A stretch of 64,000 bases of DNA from Rhodospirillales bacterium (GTDB lineage Bacteria > Pseudomonadota > Alphaproteobacteria > Acetobacterales > Acetobacteraceae), in assembly GCA_947447625.1 (NCBI GenBank), contig CANFKS010000001.1, positions 53,908 to 117,907 of the forward strand, given 5' to 3'. The notes under the pieces are model-generated. The model did no database searches, was not told the DNA's origin, and saw only the letters and a program-made list of their open reading frames with translations. Positions 37,488 through 47,485 of the stretch are shown here, piece after piece (the first letter of the stretch is position 1; every line of letters begins with the position of its first letter). A program made the position numbers and the translations under genes.

Positions 37488-38248
37488 GGAACGCCAGTGC
37501 AGATGAACCCTTGGTTCTCCCATCCCGTCTTGCCGTAATGGAAATGCGCCCCTCCAATCGCCTCCACCAGCCGCCCCCCGGCCGCCTCCACCACCGCCTG
37601 CGCCGCCGCCGTATCCCACTCCATCGTCCGCCCGAACCGCGGGTATAAGTCCGCAGTCCCCTCCGCCACTTTGCAGAACTTCAGCGCCGAGCCGATATTC
37701 AGCAGAGTCTCGATCTTTCGCCCCGCCAGGAATGGCACAAGGCGCGGATCATCCGCGTCGTGCCGCGACGCCACCACCGCGAGCCCGGCCTCCGGCACAG
37801 CCCGCGTCCGGATCTCGACCTGCCCGGCATCCGAACGCACCCAGGCACCAACCCCGACAATCCCGCCATAGACCTTGCCCCAGGCCGGGGCCCCCACCGC
37901 GCCCAGCACGGCCTTGCCATTGCGCACCAGGCCGATGCACACCGCAAACTCGTCCCGCCCCGCCGCGAATTCCCGTGTTCCATCGAGCGGATCGACCAGC
38001 CAGAACGCATCCGCGCTCTCCGGCACATGCCCAGCGGCGATCTCCTCCTCCGCCACCACCGGAATCCCCGGACATGCGCGCCTGAGTCCCGCCACAATCA
38101 CCGCCTCGGCCGCATGATCGGCCTCGGTCACCGGCGAATGATCTGCCTTGCGTTGCGTATCGAAGCCGCGCGCCCGGACTTCGAGAATTTTGGCGCCTGC
38201 CTGCTTCGCAAGGCCAAACGCGAGTTCGAGGAGTTCCATGTCTTTCAT
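37484..38248 (-). CDS. cysQ: 3'(2'),5'-bisphosphate nucleotidase CysQ / inositol monophosphatase family
   Basis: PVTEADHAAE, FWLVDPLDGTREFAAGRDEF, MEWDTAAAQAVVEAAGG. Confidence 0.92.
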   Translation of the reverse strand: MKDMELLELAFGLAKQAGAKILEVRARGFDTQRKADHSPVTEADHAAEAVIVAGLRRACPGIPVVAEEEIAAGHVPESADAFWLVDPLDGTREFAAGRDEFAVCIGLVRNGKAVLGAVGAPAWGKVYGGIVGVGAWVRSDAGQVEIRTRAVPEAGLAVVASRHDADDPRLVPFLAGRKIETLLNIGSALKFCKVAEGTADLYPRFGRTMEWDTAAAQAVVEAAGGRLVEAIGGAHFHYGKTGWENQGFICTGVP

Positions 38249-38448
38249 CCGGCTGTCTTACCGCCCATTCCGCCCTCCTCCAACCCACCGCGATCGGTTG
38301 GAGGGCACAGCGCACATGACCGGGACAGTGGACCCGAGCTTCGCGGCTGCGCGCCCGACTTTCCCCGCGTCCTTATCGAACGTGCCCCCTGGCCTCGCCG
38401 CCCCGCCCTGCTACAGTACGCTCCAGATCTCACACCCGGGAGCCCACC

Positions 38449-39930
38449 ATGCTGGATATTGCCGTCGCCAAACCCGCTCTTCCCAAATCGGGCGCCCTCG
38501 TGCTGCTCCTCGCCGAAGGCTCAAGCCCGGACAGCCCGACCGGCGCCGTCTGGAAAGCCGCCGACGAAGCGACCGGAGGCGCAATCTCCCGCGCCCTTTC
38601 CGTCGCTGAATTCACCGGCAAGAAGGGCCAGTCCGCTGCCATTCTGGCCCCGGGCGCCAGCCTCTCGCGCGTTATCGCCATCGGGATAGGCCCGCTCGAC
38701 AAAGCCGACGGCACCAGCCTCGAAGCCGCCGGAGGCATTGCCTGCGCCGCCCTCGCCAAAGAGCCCGCCGCCAGCATCGCCACCTCAGGCCTTTCGCCCG
38801 AGCTCGCCGCAAGCGTCGCGCTCGGCGCAGTGCTGCGCGCCTACCGCTTCGATCGCTACCGCACCAAGGAAGCGGCCGAGGACAAGCCGAAACTCGCCAA
38901 ACTTACCCTCCTCGCCGACGCGCCCGCCAAGGTGAAATCCGCCTGGGCCCCGCTCAAGGGCGTCGCTGAAGGTGTCTTCGTCGCGCGTGACTTGGTCAGC
39001 GAGCCCCCCAACGTCCTCAACCCGGCCGAAATGACCCGCCGTATCCAGGCCCTATCGGCCCTCGGCCTGAAAATCGAGGTCCTCGGGCCCAAGGACATGA
39101 AAAAACTCGGCTTTGGAGCCCTCCTCGGCGTCGCACAGGGCAGCACGCAGGATGCCTTCACCGTGATCATGCACTGGACCGGCGCCCCCGCGGACAAGCA
39201 GCCCCCGCTCTGCTTCGTCGGCAAGGGCGTCACCTTCGACACCGGCGGCATCTCCATCAAGCCGGCCGGCGGCATGGAAGACATGAAGTGGGACATGGGC
39301 GGCTCCGGCACCGTCGTCGGCCTGATGGCCGCCCTCGCCGGCCGCAAGGCGAAGTGCAACGCCATCGGCATCGTAGGCCTCGTCGAGAACATGCCCGACG
39401 GCAACGCCCAGCGGCCCGGTGACGTCGTCACCACCTATTCCGGCCAGACCGTCGAAGTCATCAACACCGACGCCGAAGGCCGCCTCGTCCTTGCCGACAT
39501 CATGTGGTACGCGCAGGAAAAGTACAATCCCCGCTTCATGATCGACCTCGCCACGCTCACCGGCGCGATGATCATCGCCCTCGGTCATGAAATGGCCGGC
39601 TTCTTCTCCAACAACGACGTGCTCTCCGACCAACTCGTCGCCGCCGCGAAAGCCACCGGCGAAGGGGTCTGGCGGCTGCCGCTCGGCGAGGCCTACGACA
39701 AGCAGATCAAGTCCGACATCGCCGACATGAAAAACGTCGGCGGCCGGCCGGGCGGCTCCATCACGGCGGCCCAGTTCATTCAACGCTTCGTAAACAACAA
39801 ACCCTGGATTCACCTCGACATCGCCGGCGTCGCCTGGTCGGGCAAGGACACGGCCACCATCCCCAAGGGGGCCACCGCCTACGGCGTCCGCCTGCTTGAC
39901 CGTCTCGTGGCCGACAACTTCGAGTCCTGA
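38449..39930 (+). CDS. pepA: Leucyl aminopeptidase
   Basis: VGKGVTFDTGGISIKPAGGMEDMKWDMGGSGTV, NTDAEGRLVLAD. Confidence 0.96.
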   Translation: MLDIAVAKPALPKSGALVLLLAEGSSPDSPTGAVWKAADEATGGAISRALSVAEFTGKKGQSAAILAPGASLSRVIAIGIGPLDKADGTSLEAAGGIACAALAKEPAASIATSGLSPELAASVALGAVLRAYRFDRYRTKEAAEDKPKLAKLTLLADAPAKVKSAWAPLKGVAEGVFVARDLVSEPPNVLNPAEMTRRIQALSALGLKIEVLGPKDMKKLGFGALLGVAQGSTQDAFTVIMHWTGAPADKQPPLCFVGKGVTFDTGGISIKPAGGMEDMKWDMGGSGTVVGLMAALAGRKAKCNAIGIVGLVENMPDGNAQRPGDVVTTYSGQTVEVINTDAEGRLVLADIMWYAQEKYNPRFMIDLATLTGAMIIALGHEMAGFFSNNDVLSDQLVAAAKATGEGVWRLPLGEAYDKQIKSDIADMKNVGGRPGGSITAAQFIQRFVNNKPWIHLDIAGVAWSGKDTATIPKGATAYGVRLLDRLVADNFES

Positions 39931-40376
39931 TGGCCGACATCGGCTTCTACCACCTGCTGCGGACAGGGCCCGACCAGGCCCTGCCCACGCTGCTCGGCCG
40001 AACCCTCAAGGCCGGGCAGCGTGCCGCCGTGCGTTGTGGCAGCCCCGAACGTGTCGCCGCACTCGACACCGCCCTGTGGCTCACGCCGGAGCCGGACTGG
40101 CTGCCGCACGGCACGCCCACCACCGGCAACCCGGATTTGCAACCGATCTGGATCACCACCGAGGACGAAGCCCCCAACGGGGCCCGCTTTCTCTTCCTCA
40201 TCGATGGCGCAGACACGGCTCGCCTCTCCGACTACGATCGCGTGTTCGACCTGTTCGACGGCAACGACGAAGCCGCCGTCAGCGCCGCCCGGCTGCGATG
40301 GAAGTCCGCCAAGTCGGCCGGCCATGCATTGGCATACTGGCAGCAGACCGGTCGCGGATGGGAAAAGAAGGCCTAA
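39930..40376 (+). CDS. holC: DNA polymerase III subunit chi
   Basis: IGFYHLLRTGPDQALPTLLGRTLKAGQRAAVR; adjacent to pepA, a common arrangement. Confidence 0.88.
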   Translation: MADIGFYHLLRTGPDQALPTLLGRTLKAGQRAAVRCGSPERVAALDTALWLTPEPDWLPHGTPTTGNPDLQPIWITTEDEAPNGARFLFLIDGADTARLSDYDRVFDLFDGNDEAAVSAARLRWKSAKSAGHALAYWQQTGRGWEKKA

Positions 40377-40436
40377 AAACCTTGCAGCGAAAACCTGAAC
40401 CGCCAGAATGCACCCTGGGAACACGGAAGCATCGCC

Positions 40437-41651
40437 ATGTCATCGGCTCGCGCGCAAATCGGCTTCATCAATGCGGCGCATAGTTTTACCCATTATTCGC
40501 TGTTGATCCTGCCCACCGCGGTGCTCGCCATGGTCAACCAGGGCGGCATGTTCGGGACTGACTATGGGCCGATTCTCGCACTCGCCACCGGCGGATTCAT
40601 TCTCTACGGCATTTTCGCCCTGCCCCAGGGCTGGCTCGCCGCGAAAATCGGCCGGCGCACCCTGATGAGCATCTTCTTCCTCGGTGCCGGCCTCTCGATG
40701 ATCGCCACCGGCCTGTGCAGCACGCCGCTCGCCCTAGGCCTTACCCTCGGCGCCACCGGCCTGTTCGTCGCGATCTATCATCCCGTCGGCACCGCCTTGC
40801 TCGTCGAGGTCGCGGGCGACAAGCCGGGCCAGGCGATCGGGCTCAACGGCGTGTTCGGCAATGTCGGCGTCGCCATGGCCCCGATGCTGACCGCCTTTAT
40901 CGCCACACAGTTCGGCTGGCACTGGGCCTTTATCCTGCCCGGCGCGGCCTGTACCCTGCTTGGCATCTTCTGGATGCGCCTCAAGGTGTGGGATGGGCAT
41001 TCCCAGCGCCAGACCAAACCCTTCCCCACCATCCCGCCCGCCATTGTCCGCCAGGTCGTCATCATCCTGCTGCTCATCGCAGCCTCCAGCGGCTTGGTGT
41101 TCAATGCCTTCACCTTGCTGATCCCCAAGCTCATGCAGGAACGCTTGGCTGGCGCCCCCGCAGTCGCCGGCATCGCCGCCACACTCGCCACCCTGTGCGG
41201 CGCGGCCACGCAGTTGACGGTGGGGCGCATGATCGACCGGTTGACCTTGCGGCGCCTGTTCATGCCGTTCGGCATCGTGCTGGTGCCGGCGCTGGTGTTG
41301 CTGTCGTTCGTGCAGGGTTGGCTGATCGTGCCGGTCGCGGGCCTCGTCGCCGCGGTGATTTTCGGGCAGGTGACGATCAACGAAACCATGACGGCGCGCT
41401 ATTTCTCGCCGGCCTTGCGCACCAAAATGTATTCGGTGCGCTTCTTCGTCGGCTTCCTCGGCAGCGCGGCGGCGCCCCCGGTGATCAGCGTCCTCCATGA
41501 ATCGACCGGGAACCTGACCGCCGCAGTCCTGCTTCTGGCCGTGTTCGCCCTGGTCATCCTCGGCTGCGCACTCTCCTTCCCAGACCGGCAGGAGGAACTC
41601 AACCCCTCGTTGTGGGAGGAACCGCGCGCGATTCCGGTCGCCGCCGAATAG
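40437..41651 (+). CDS. MFS transporter
   Basis: 12-TM profile; FINAAHSFTHYSLLILPTAVLAM. Confidence 0.85.
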   Translation: MSSARAQIGFINAAHSFTHYSLLILPTAVLAMVNQGGMFGTDYGPILALATGGFILYGIFALPQGWLAAKIGRRTLMSIFFLGAGLSMIATGLCSTPLALGLTLGATGLFVAIYHPVGTALLVEVAGDKPGQAIGLNGVFGNVGVAMAPMLTAFIATQFGWHWAFILPGAACTLLGIFWMRLKVWDGHSQRQTKPFPTIPPAIVRQVVIILLLIAASSGLVFNAFTLLIPKLMQERLAGAPAVAGIAATLATLCGAATQLTVGRMIDRLTLRRLFMPFGIVLVPALVLLSFVQGWLIVPVAGLVAAVIFGQVTINETMTARYFSPALRTKMYSVRFFVGFLGSAAAPPVISVLHESTGNLTAAVLLLAVFALVILGCALSFPDRQEELNPSLWEEPRAIPVAAE

Positions 41652-41692
41652 CGGCGTTTGACATCGCGCGACCGACTGCCCACATGCGAGCC

Positions 41693-42313
41693 ATGAACCG
41701 CCGCACCCTGCTCGCTCTCGCCGCCCTCCTCCCGCTGCCTGCTGTGGCGCAGAGTGTTTCCGCGCAGGATAAGGCCGATATCGCGCGTATTGAGCGCTAT
41801 CTGCTGACGCTGCGAACACTGCGCGGCCGCTTCCTGCAGATCGCCCCCAATGGTGACACCTCGGAGGGGGCTGCCTGGCTGCAACGGCCGGGCCGGATGC
41901 GGTTCGAATACGATCCACCCACCCCCTTCCTGCTGGTGGCAGGATATGGCGGGGTGATGTTTCATGACCGCAAGTTGCAGCAGACCAGCACCTTCCCCCT
42001 CTCACAAACCCCACTCGGCATCCTTCTGTCCGACCAGCCGAAACTCTCCGGCGACATCACCGTCGAGGGGATCGACCGCCAGCCGGGCATGGTTCAGATC
42101 ACCTTGTTCCGCACCGGCCACCAGGGCGATGGCAGCCTGATGCTGACCTTCGCCGAGACCCCGCTGCAACTCCGACAATGGTCGGTGCTCGACGCCCAGC
42201 GCCTGGAAACCCGCGTCTCGCTGTTCAACATCACGCTCGGCGAAACCTTCGACCAGAAACTGTTCGACATCACGGACCCCCGCACCCAACCCGGCGGCGC
42301 CCCGGGGCGCTAG
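41693..42313 (+). CDS. lolA: Outer-membrane lipoprotein carrier LolA
   Basis: Signal peptide; YLLTLRTLRGRFLQIAPNGDTSEGAAWLQRPGRMRFEYDPP. Confidence 0.88.
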   Translation: MNRRTLLALAALLPLPAVAQSVSAQDKADIARIERYLLTLRTLRGRFLQIAPNGDTSEGAAWLQRPGRMRFEYDPPTPFLLVAGYGGVMFHDRKLQQTSTFPLSQTPLGILLSDQPKLSGDITVEGIDRQPGMVQITLFRTGHQGDGSLMLTFAETPLQLRQWSVLDAQRLETRVSLFNITLGETFDQKLFDITDPRTQPGGAPGR

Positions 42314-42362
42314 AGCCTGATGATTTTTGGTGGAATCACCAAAAATCATCAGGCTCTAGCGC
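42307..42362. repeat. Perfect palindrome (module 3) between convergent genes, contains both stop codons
   Basis: GCGCTAGAGCCTGATGATTTTTGGTG / GAAT / CACCAAAAATCATCAGGCTCTAGCGC, 26-bp perfect arms. Confidence 0.97.
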
Positions 42363-43135
42363 TGATCCAACGCCCTTCTCAAGGTCATCATGTCCGCCCA
42401 GGCCTCGCGCTTGGCCCCATGGTTGCGCAGCAGATAGGCGGGATGAAGCATCGGCAAGGCACGCACCCTGCCCATGCCCTCGATCTCCACGTCCTGCCAC
42501 TTGCCACGCGCGCGGGTAATGCCGGTTTTGCTTTGGGTGACGGACTGGACGGACAAATTGCCCAGCAACACCAGCAGCTTCGGCCGCACCAGGGCGATAT
42601 GGCGGAGCAGGAACGGCAGGCACACCGCGACTTCGGCCTCGGTCGGGTTGCGATTGCCGGGCGGGCGCCAGGGGATGAGGTTGGTGATGTAGAAGCTGGA
42701 ACGGTCGAGCCCGATGCTGGCCAGCATGCGATCGAGGAACTGGCCGGAGGCGCCAACGAACGGCAGGCCGGCACGGTCCTCCTCGGCACCTGGCCCTTCA
42801 CCGACCAGCATCAGCCCGCAGGACGGGTTGCCGTCGCCAAAGACCAGGTTGGTCGCGGTGGCCGACAAAGAGCAGCCATCGAATGTGGTCAGCGCCTGGC
42901 GCAATTCGTCGAGCGTGTTGCAGGCGGCCGCACTGTCGCTCGCGCGCCGGGCCGGGGCAAGCGGGGCGGCGGGGACGGGGCGGGGTTGCGGTTTGACCGG
43001 CGAAGCAGAAGCGGCCGCGACCACGCGCGGCAGCGGGGCGACGAGCCGGTCGATCGGCAGGTCGTCCAATGCCTCGTCAGCGCCCCACTCGATCTGGAGC
43101 CTCAAATCCGCCCATGCATCCATGGCACCAGTCAA
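42356..43135 (-). CDS. Uracil-DNA glycosylase family protein (type 4-like)
   Basis: LMLVGEGPGAEEDRAGLPFVGASGQFLDRML, YITNLIPWRPPGNRNPT, MLHPAYLLRN. Confidence 0.9.
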   Translation of the reverse strand: MTGAMDAWADLRLQIEWGADEALDDLPIDRLVAPLPRVVAAASASPVKPQPRPVPAAPLAPARRASDSAAACNTLDELRQALTTFDGCSLSATATNLVFGDGNPSCGLMLVGEGPGAEEDRAGLPFVGASGQFLDRMLASIGLDRSSFYITNLIPWRPPGNRNPTEAEVAVCLPFLLRHIALVRPKLLVLLGNLSVQSVTQSKTGITRARGKWQDVEIEGMGRVRALPMLHPAYLLRNHGAKREAWADMMTLRRALDQR

Positions 43136-43281
43136 TCCCGCCCGGAGGTTTTACGCAACGCCGCAATCGTCCTATTCTCGCAGTCGAGTTTGATCGTGTG
43201 ATTCGCGGCCCCGGCGATTTCGCCGCCGCCGATCCCACTCTAGCACGCCCCGAGATCAGGGGTACCGGAAAGGGAGCCGAC

Positions 43282-44907
43282 ATGTCTGAGCGGGAACAGA
43301 TGGAGTTCGATGTGGTGATCGTGGGGGCCGGCCCGTCCGGGCTTTCAGCCGCGATCCGCCTCAAGCAACTGGCTCCGGACGCCGCTATTTGCGTCGTCGA
43401 GAAGGGTGGTGAGGTCGGTGCCCACATCCTGTCCGGCGCAGTGATCGAAACCCGCGCGCTCGATGAGTTGATCCCGGATTGGAAAGAGCGCGGCGCGCCG
43501 CTCGACACGCCGGCAGCGGATGACAAATTCCTGTATCTCACCAAAAACGGTGCGATCGGGATGCCGCTGCCGCCAACCTTGCACAACCACGGCAACTACA
43601 TCGTCTCGCTCGGCAACGTGGTGCGCTGGTTGGGTCAGCAGGCGGAGGCACTCGGCGTCGAGATCTATCCGGGGTTCGCCGCAGCCGAGACACTGATCGA
43701 GGATGGCCGGGTGGTCGGTATTGCGACCGGAGACATGGGCATCAGCCGCGATGGCACGCGGGGGCCGAATTTCGCGCCCGGCATGGAATTGCGCGCAACC
43801 TACACGATCTTCGCCGAGGGCTGCCGGGGCAGCCTGACCAAGACGCTGTTCGAGACGTTCGATCTGCGCAAGGACAGTGATCCGCAGACCTATGGCATCG
43901 GCATCAAGGAATTGTGGGAAATCCCTGCCGAAAACCACAAGCCGGGCACCATCATCCACACCATCGGCTGGCCCGTGACATCGGACGTCTATGGCGGGTC
44001 GTTCCTGTATCACTGGGGCAAGAACATGGTGTCCTACGGCTATGTGGTGGGGCTCGACTACAAAAACCCGTACCTCTCGCCGTTTGAGGAAATGCAGCGG
44101 CTCAAGACCCATCCTGAGATGCGCAAGCATTTCGAGGGCGGGCGGCGCGTGTCCTACGGGGCGCGGGCGATCAGCGAAGGCGGGTTCCAGGCGTTGCCGA
44201 AGCTGACTTTTCCCGGCGGGTGCCTGGTGGGTGACACGGCGGGGTTCCTCAACACGCCCAAGATCAAGGGCACCCATACCGCCATGAAATCCGGCATGCT
44301 TGCCGCCGAGGCGGTAGCGGAGGCGATGGCAGGGGACGGAGCGGTGGAGCCCGTGGCCTATACCGACAAGCTCAAGGGTTCCTGGCTCTACGAGGAACTC
44401 TATCTCGCCCGCAACATCCGGCCCGGCTTCGCCAAGTTCGGCTTCCTCGGCGGACTCGTAAATGCCGCAATCGATGCCTACGTGTTCCGCGGCCGGGCGC
44501 CGTGGACGCTGCGATACAAGCACAAGGATAACGAATGCACGATGGAGGCGGCGGCCTGCAACCCGATCGTCTACCCCAAGCCCGACGGCGTGCTCACCTT
44601 CGACCGCAATTCCTCGGTATTCCTGTCCAACGCCAATCACGAGGAAAACCAACCCATCCACCTCAAACTGCGCGATCCGGCCAAGGCGATCGACATCAAC
44701 TTCAACACATTCGCCAGCCCGGAAACCCGCTACTGCCCAGCCGGCGTGTATGAGATCGTGGGTGCCGAAGAAGGCAATCCGCGGTTGCAGATCAACGCGC
44801 AGAACTGCGTGCATTGCAAAACCTGCGATATCAAGGACATCACACAGAATATCGATTGGTGCACCCCTGAAGGCGGCGGGGGGCCGGCCTATCCTGGCGG
44901 CATGTGA
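43282..44907 (+). CDS. Electron transfer flavoprotein-ubiquinone oxidoreductase
   Basis: FDVVIVGAGPSGLSAAIRLKQL; C-terminal 4Fe-4S CVHCKTCDIKDITQNIDWCTPEGGGGPAY. Confidence 0.96.
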   Translation: MSEREQMEFDVVIVGAGPSGLSAAIRLKQLAPDAAICVVEKGGEVGAHILSGAVIETRALDELIPDWKERGAPLDTPAADDKFLYLTKNGAIGMPLPPTLHNHGNYIVSLGNVVRWLGQQAEALGVEIYPGFAAAETLIEDGRVVGIATGDMGISRDGTRGPNFAPGMELRATYTIFAEGCRGSLTKTLFETFDLRKDSDPQTYGIGIKELWEIPAENHKPGTIIHTIGWPVTSDVYGGSFLYHWGKNMVSYGYVVGLDYKNPYLSPFEEMQRLKTHPEMRKHFEGGRRVSYGARAISEGGFQALPKLTFPGGCLVGDTAGFLNTPKIKGTHTAMKSGMLAAEAVAEAMAGDGAVEPVAYTDKLKGSWLYEELYLARNIRPGFAKFGFLGGLVNAAIDAYVFRGRAPWTLRYKHKDNECTMEAAACNPIVYPKPDGVLTFDRNSSVFLSNANHEENQPIHLKLRDPAKAIDINFNTFASPETRYCPAGVYEIVGAEEGNPRLQINAQNCVHCKTCDIKDITQNIDWCTPEGGGGPAYPGGM

Positions 44908-45164
44908 TGGCGACCTTCACACTGGTTCGGCACAGCGGCTACACGATCGCGGGCAACCCGGAACTCGAAGAATCGGTCGAGGTTGCCGAGCTCACGGGGG
45001 CCCAGATCTACACCGTCAAGCAGGCAGGTGGTCGGATGTTCGAGTCCCGCGACGCGGCCCACGCGGCGGAAACGGCGCATAATGCGCCAGGGCAGCGGGC
45101 GGGGAGCCGAGGGTATTTTTCGTCTCTGCGCGTTGCAGGGGCGGAGATCCACGTGCCGAAGTGA
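44907..45164 (+). CDS. Small conserved hypothetical protein
   Basis: MATFTLVRHSGYTIAGNPELEESVEVAELTG..; ATG overlaps ETF-QO stop (TGATG). Confidence 0.65.
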   Translation: MATFTLVRHSGYTIAGNPELEESVEVAELTGAQIYTVKQAGGRMFESRDAAHAAETAHNAPGQRAGSRGYFSSLRVAGAEIHVPK

Positions 45165-45171
45165 CCGGAAG

Positions 45172-45205
45172 GGGCGAAGCCGGTGTCTCTTGGCTTCGCC
45201 CTTTT
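45172..45205 (+). terminator. Rho-independent terminator
   Basis: GGGCGAAGCC / GGTGTCTCTT / GGCTTCGCCC + TTTT, 10-bp perfect stem. Confidence 0.85.
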
Positions 45206-45258
45206 GCGATGAAGGTTAACGCCTGCAGGTTTCGCTTTTTTCGCCGAAAAAGAGGCGC

Positions 45259-46410
45259 TTACCGCAGCCCGAGCCCCCGCGCGATGATGCCTCGGAGGAT
45301 TTCGCGCGTGCCGCCGCGCAGCGAGAACGAGGGCGCATGCAGCGTGGTATAGGCCAGCACTTCAGCGAAGCGCTCGGTGGCTTCGGTCGGGGGATCGATG
45401 GCGATGATGGCGCGGGCGATGTCGGGAATTTCCTGTTCGAGCAGGGCGCCGAGGTCTTTGACGAGGGAGGCCTGGGTCGCGGGGTTTTCGCCCGCTTCGA
45501 GCATGCCGGCAACGGAGCGGGAGAGGCGGCGCAGCGTGACGAGATGGGCACCGAGGCGGCCGATGGCGATGGCGGCGCGTTCGGGGGGAGCGGGGCCGAG
45601 CACGCGCAGCGTTTCGACGAGGAGGATGAACGAGGAAAGGAAGCGTTCGGGACCGGAGCGTTCATAGGCCAGTTCGCTGGTCACTTGGTGCCAGCCCTGG
45701 CCTTCGTCGCCGAGGAGGGCATCATCGGGGATGAAGGCATCCTGGAAGTGGATTTCGTTGAAATGGTGTTCGCCAGTCATGGCGTGGACCGGGCGGATGG
45801 CCATGCCCTTGGTGGATTTCATGTCGACGAGGAATTGGCTGGTGCCGTTCTGCCGGTCATCCGGGGTCCCGGAGGAGCGGCAAAAGAGGATCATGTAGTG
45901 GGCTTGGTGGGCTTGGCTGGTCCAGAGTTTGGTGCCGTTGATCAGCCAGCCGCCGTCAACCTTGGTGGCACGGGTGCGGACGGAGGCGAGGTCTGAGCCG
46001 GAGTTGGGTTCGGACATGCCGATGCAGAAAAAACATTCGCCGGCGACGATTTTGGGAATGAAAAAGCGTTTCTGGGCTTCGGTGCCGAAGCGCAGGATGG
46101 AGGGACCGGACTGGCGGTCGGAGATCCAATGGCCAACGACGGGGGCGCCGGCGGCGAGGAGCTCCTCGATGACAACGTAGCGTTCGAGGTTGGAGCAGCC
46201 ATGGCCACCATATTGGGTGGGGAAGGTCATGCCGATCCAGCCGCGGGCGCCAAGTTTGCGGCTGAATTCGGGGTCGAAGCCGGACCAGCTTTCCATGCGT
46301 TTGGTGGCCGGAACATCGGCGAGTTCGGCCGCGAGGAAGGCGCGGACGTCGGCGCGCAGGGCTTCGGCGGTGTCGGAGGCGGGGGGCGGAGGGAAGGTGA
46401 GGGCGGACAT
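45259..46410 (-). CDS. Acyl-CoA dehydrogenase
   Basis: WIGMTFPTQYGGHGCSNLERYVVIEELLAAGAP, FCIGMSEPNSGSDLASVRTRA, LRGGTREILRGIIARGLGLR. Confidence 0.93.
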   Translation of the reverse strand: MSALTFPPPPASDTAEALRADVRAFLAAELADVPATKRMESWSGFDPEFSRKLGARGWIGMTFPTQYGGHGCSNLERYVVIEELLAAGAPVVGHWISDRQSGPSILRFGTEAQKRFFIPKIVAGECFFCIGMSEPNSGSDLASVRTRATKVDGGWLINGTKLWTSQAHQAHYMILFCRSSGTPDDRQNGTSQFLVDMKSTKGMAIRPVHAMTGEHHFNEIHFQDAFIPDDALLGDEGQGWHQVTSELAYERSGPERFLSSFILLVETLRVLGPAPPERAAIAIGRLGAHLVTLRRLSRSVAGMLEAGENPATQASLVKDLGALLEQEIPDIARAIIAIDPPTEATERFAEVLAYTTLHAPSFSLRGGTREILRGIIARGLGLR

Positions 46411-46417
46411 GTTGGCC

Positions 46418-47449
46418 TCAGATCGCGGTAAGGGTGGGCCAGAGGGCGTCGGCGCCGGCGGCGGCAAGGTGGCGGCCGAGATACGCGTTCCATTCGGCTT
46501 CGCCGCCGTACTCGTCGCGCCAAGCATGAAGGCGCTTGGTGTGGAAGTGAAGGGTGTGTTCGTAGGTGAAGCCGATGGCGCCATGGATCTGGTGGGCGAG
46601 GGCGGCGCCGATGCCGGCGGCTTCGGCGCCGCGGGCCTTGGCGGCGGCGATGGCGGGAAGACGGAGGGTGGGGAGGATCGATTCGGCGGCGATGCCGGCG
46701 GCGGCCAGCGCGGCGGCGGTTTGGGAGGCCAGCGTGGCGACGCTGTGCTGCACGGCCTGGAAGCGGCCGATGGGGCGGCCGAACTGGCTGCGGTCGAGCG
46801 CGTACTGGGTGGTCATCGCGGTGATGCGTTCGAGCGAGCCTGCAATCATCAGGGCGCGGGTGGCGGCGCCGGCGGCGCGAAGGTCCAGTGCGGAGTGCGG
46901 CGAGGGCGCCACGGCATCGGGCACCGCATCGATCACCAGGGTATTGCGCGGCTCACGAGCGATGTTGAGACGTTCCTCGATGGTATAGCCCCCGGACAGA
47001 AGGGCGACATGCGAGCAGCCCTCGACATCGGCGAGGACCACCAGAGCCGCGGCATCGCGGCCCCAGGCAATTCCGCGGGCCGTCCCGGCGATGTGCCACT
47101 TGGCGCCGTCGCGGCTCAAGACGAGGCCGGTGCCGGGGGCAATGGTCAGAGGGCCGTCGGGGACGGGAAGACCGGCCGAGGACAGGAGCCAGCCGGCGAG
47201 CATGGTTTCGGCGAGAGGCAAAGGCAGCGCGTGGCGTCCGGCGATGCGCAAAATGGCGAGGGCTTCGTCGGGAGCAACGCCGAAGCCGCCCGCCGATTCG
47301 GGGAGGAGGCCGAGATGCAGGCCGGCTTCAGCCAGAGCGTCCCACGCGGCTTGGGGGAAATCGCCGTGTTCGGCGGCCGCCAGGACCTGGGGCGTAATGA
47401 TGGCGCCGAACAGGCGTTCGGCGGTATCGACAAGGATGGAATCGGCCAA
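46418..47449 (-). CDS. Acyl-CoA dehydrogenase (short, partner-subunit type)
   Basis: AERLFGAIITPQVLAAAEHGDFPQAAWDALAEAGLHLG; ALDRSQFGRPIGRFQAVQH; IHGAIGFTYEHTLHF. Confidence 0.88.
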   Translation of the reverse strand: MADSILVDTAERLFGAIITPQVLAAAEHGDFPQAAWDALAEAGLHLGLLPESAGGFGVAPDEALAILRIAGRHALPLPLAETMLAGWLLSSAGLPVPDGPLTIAPGTGLVLSRDGAKWHIAGTARGIAWGRDAAALVVLADVEGCSHVALLSGGYTIEERLNIAREPRNTLVIDAVPDAVAPSPHSALDLRAAGAATRALMIAGSLERITAMTTQYALDRSQFGRPIGRFQAVQHSVATLASQTAAALAAAGIAAESILPTLRLPAIAAAKARGAEAAGIGAALAHQIHGAIGFTYEHTLHFHTKRLHAWRDEYGGEAEWNAYLGRHLAAAGADALWPTLTAI

Positions 47450-47485
47450 GGCGGAAACTCCTGAAACGGCGACAAGCCCTTGGGG

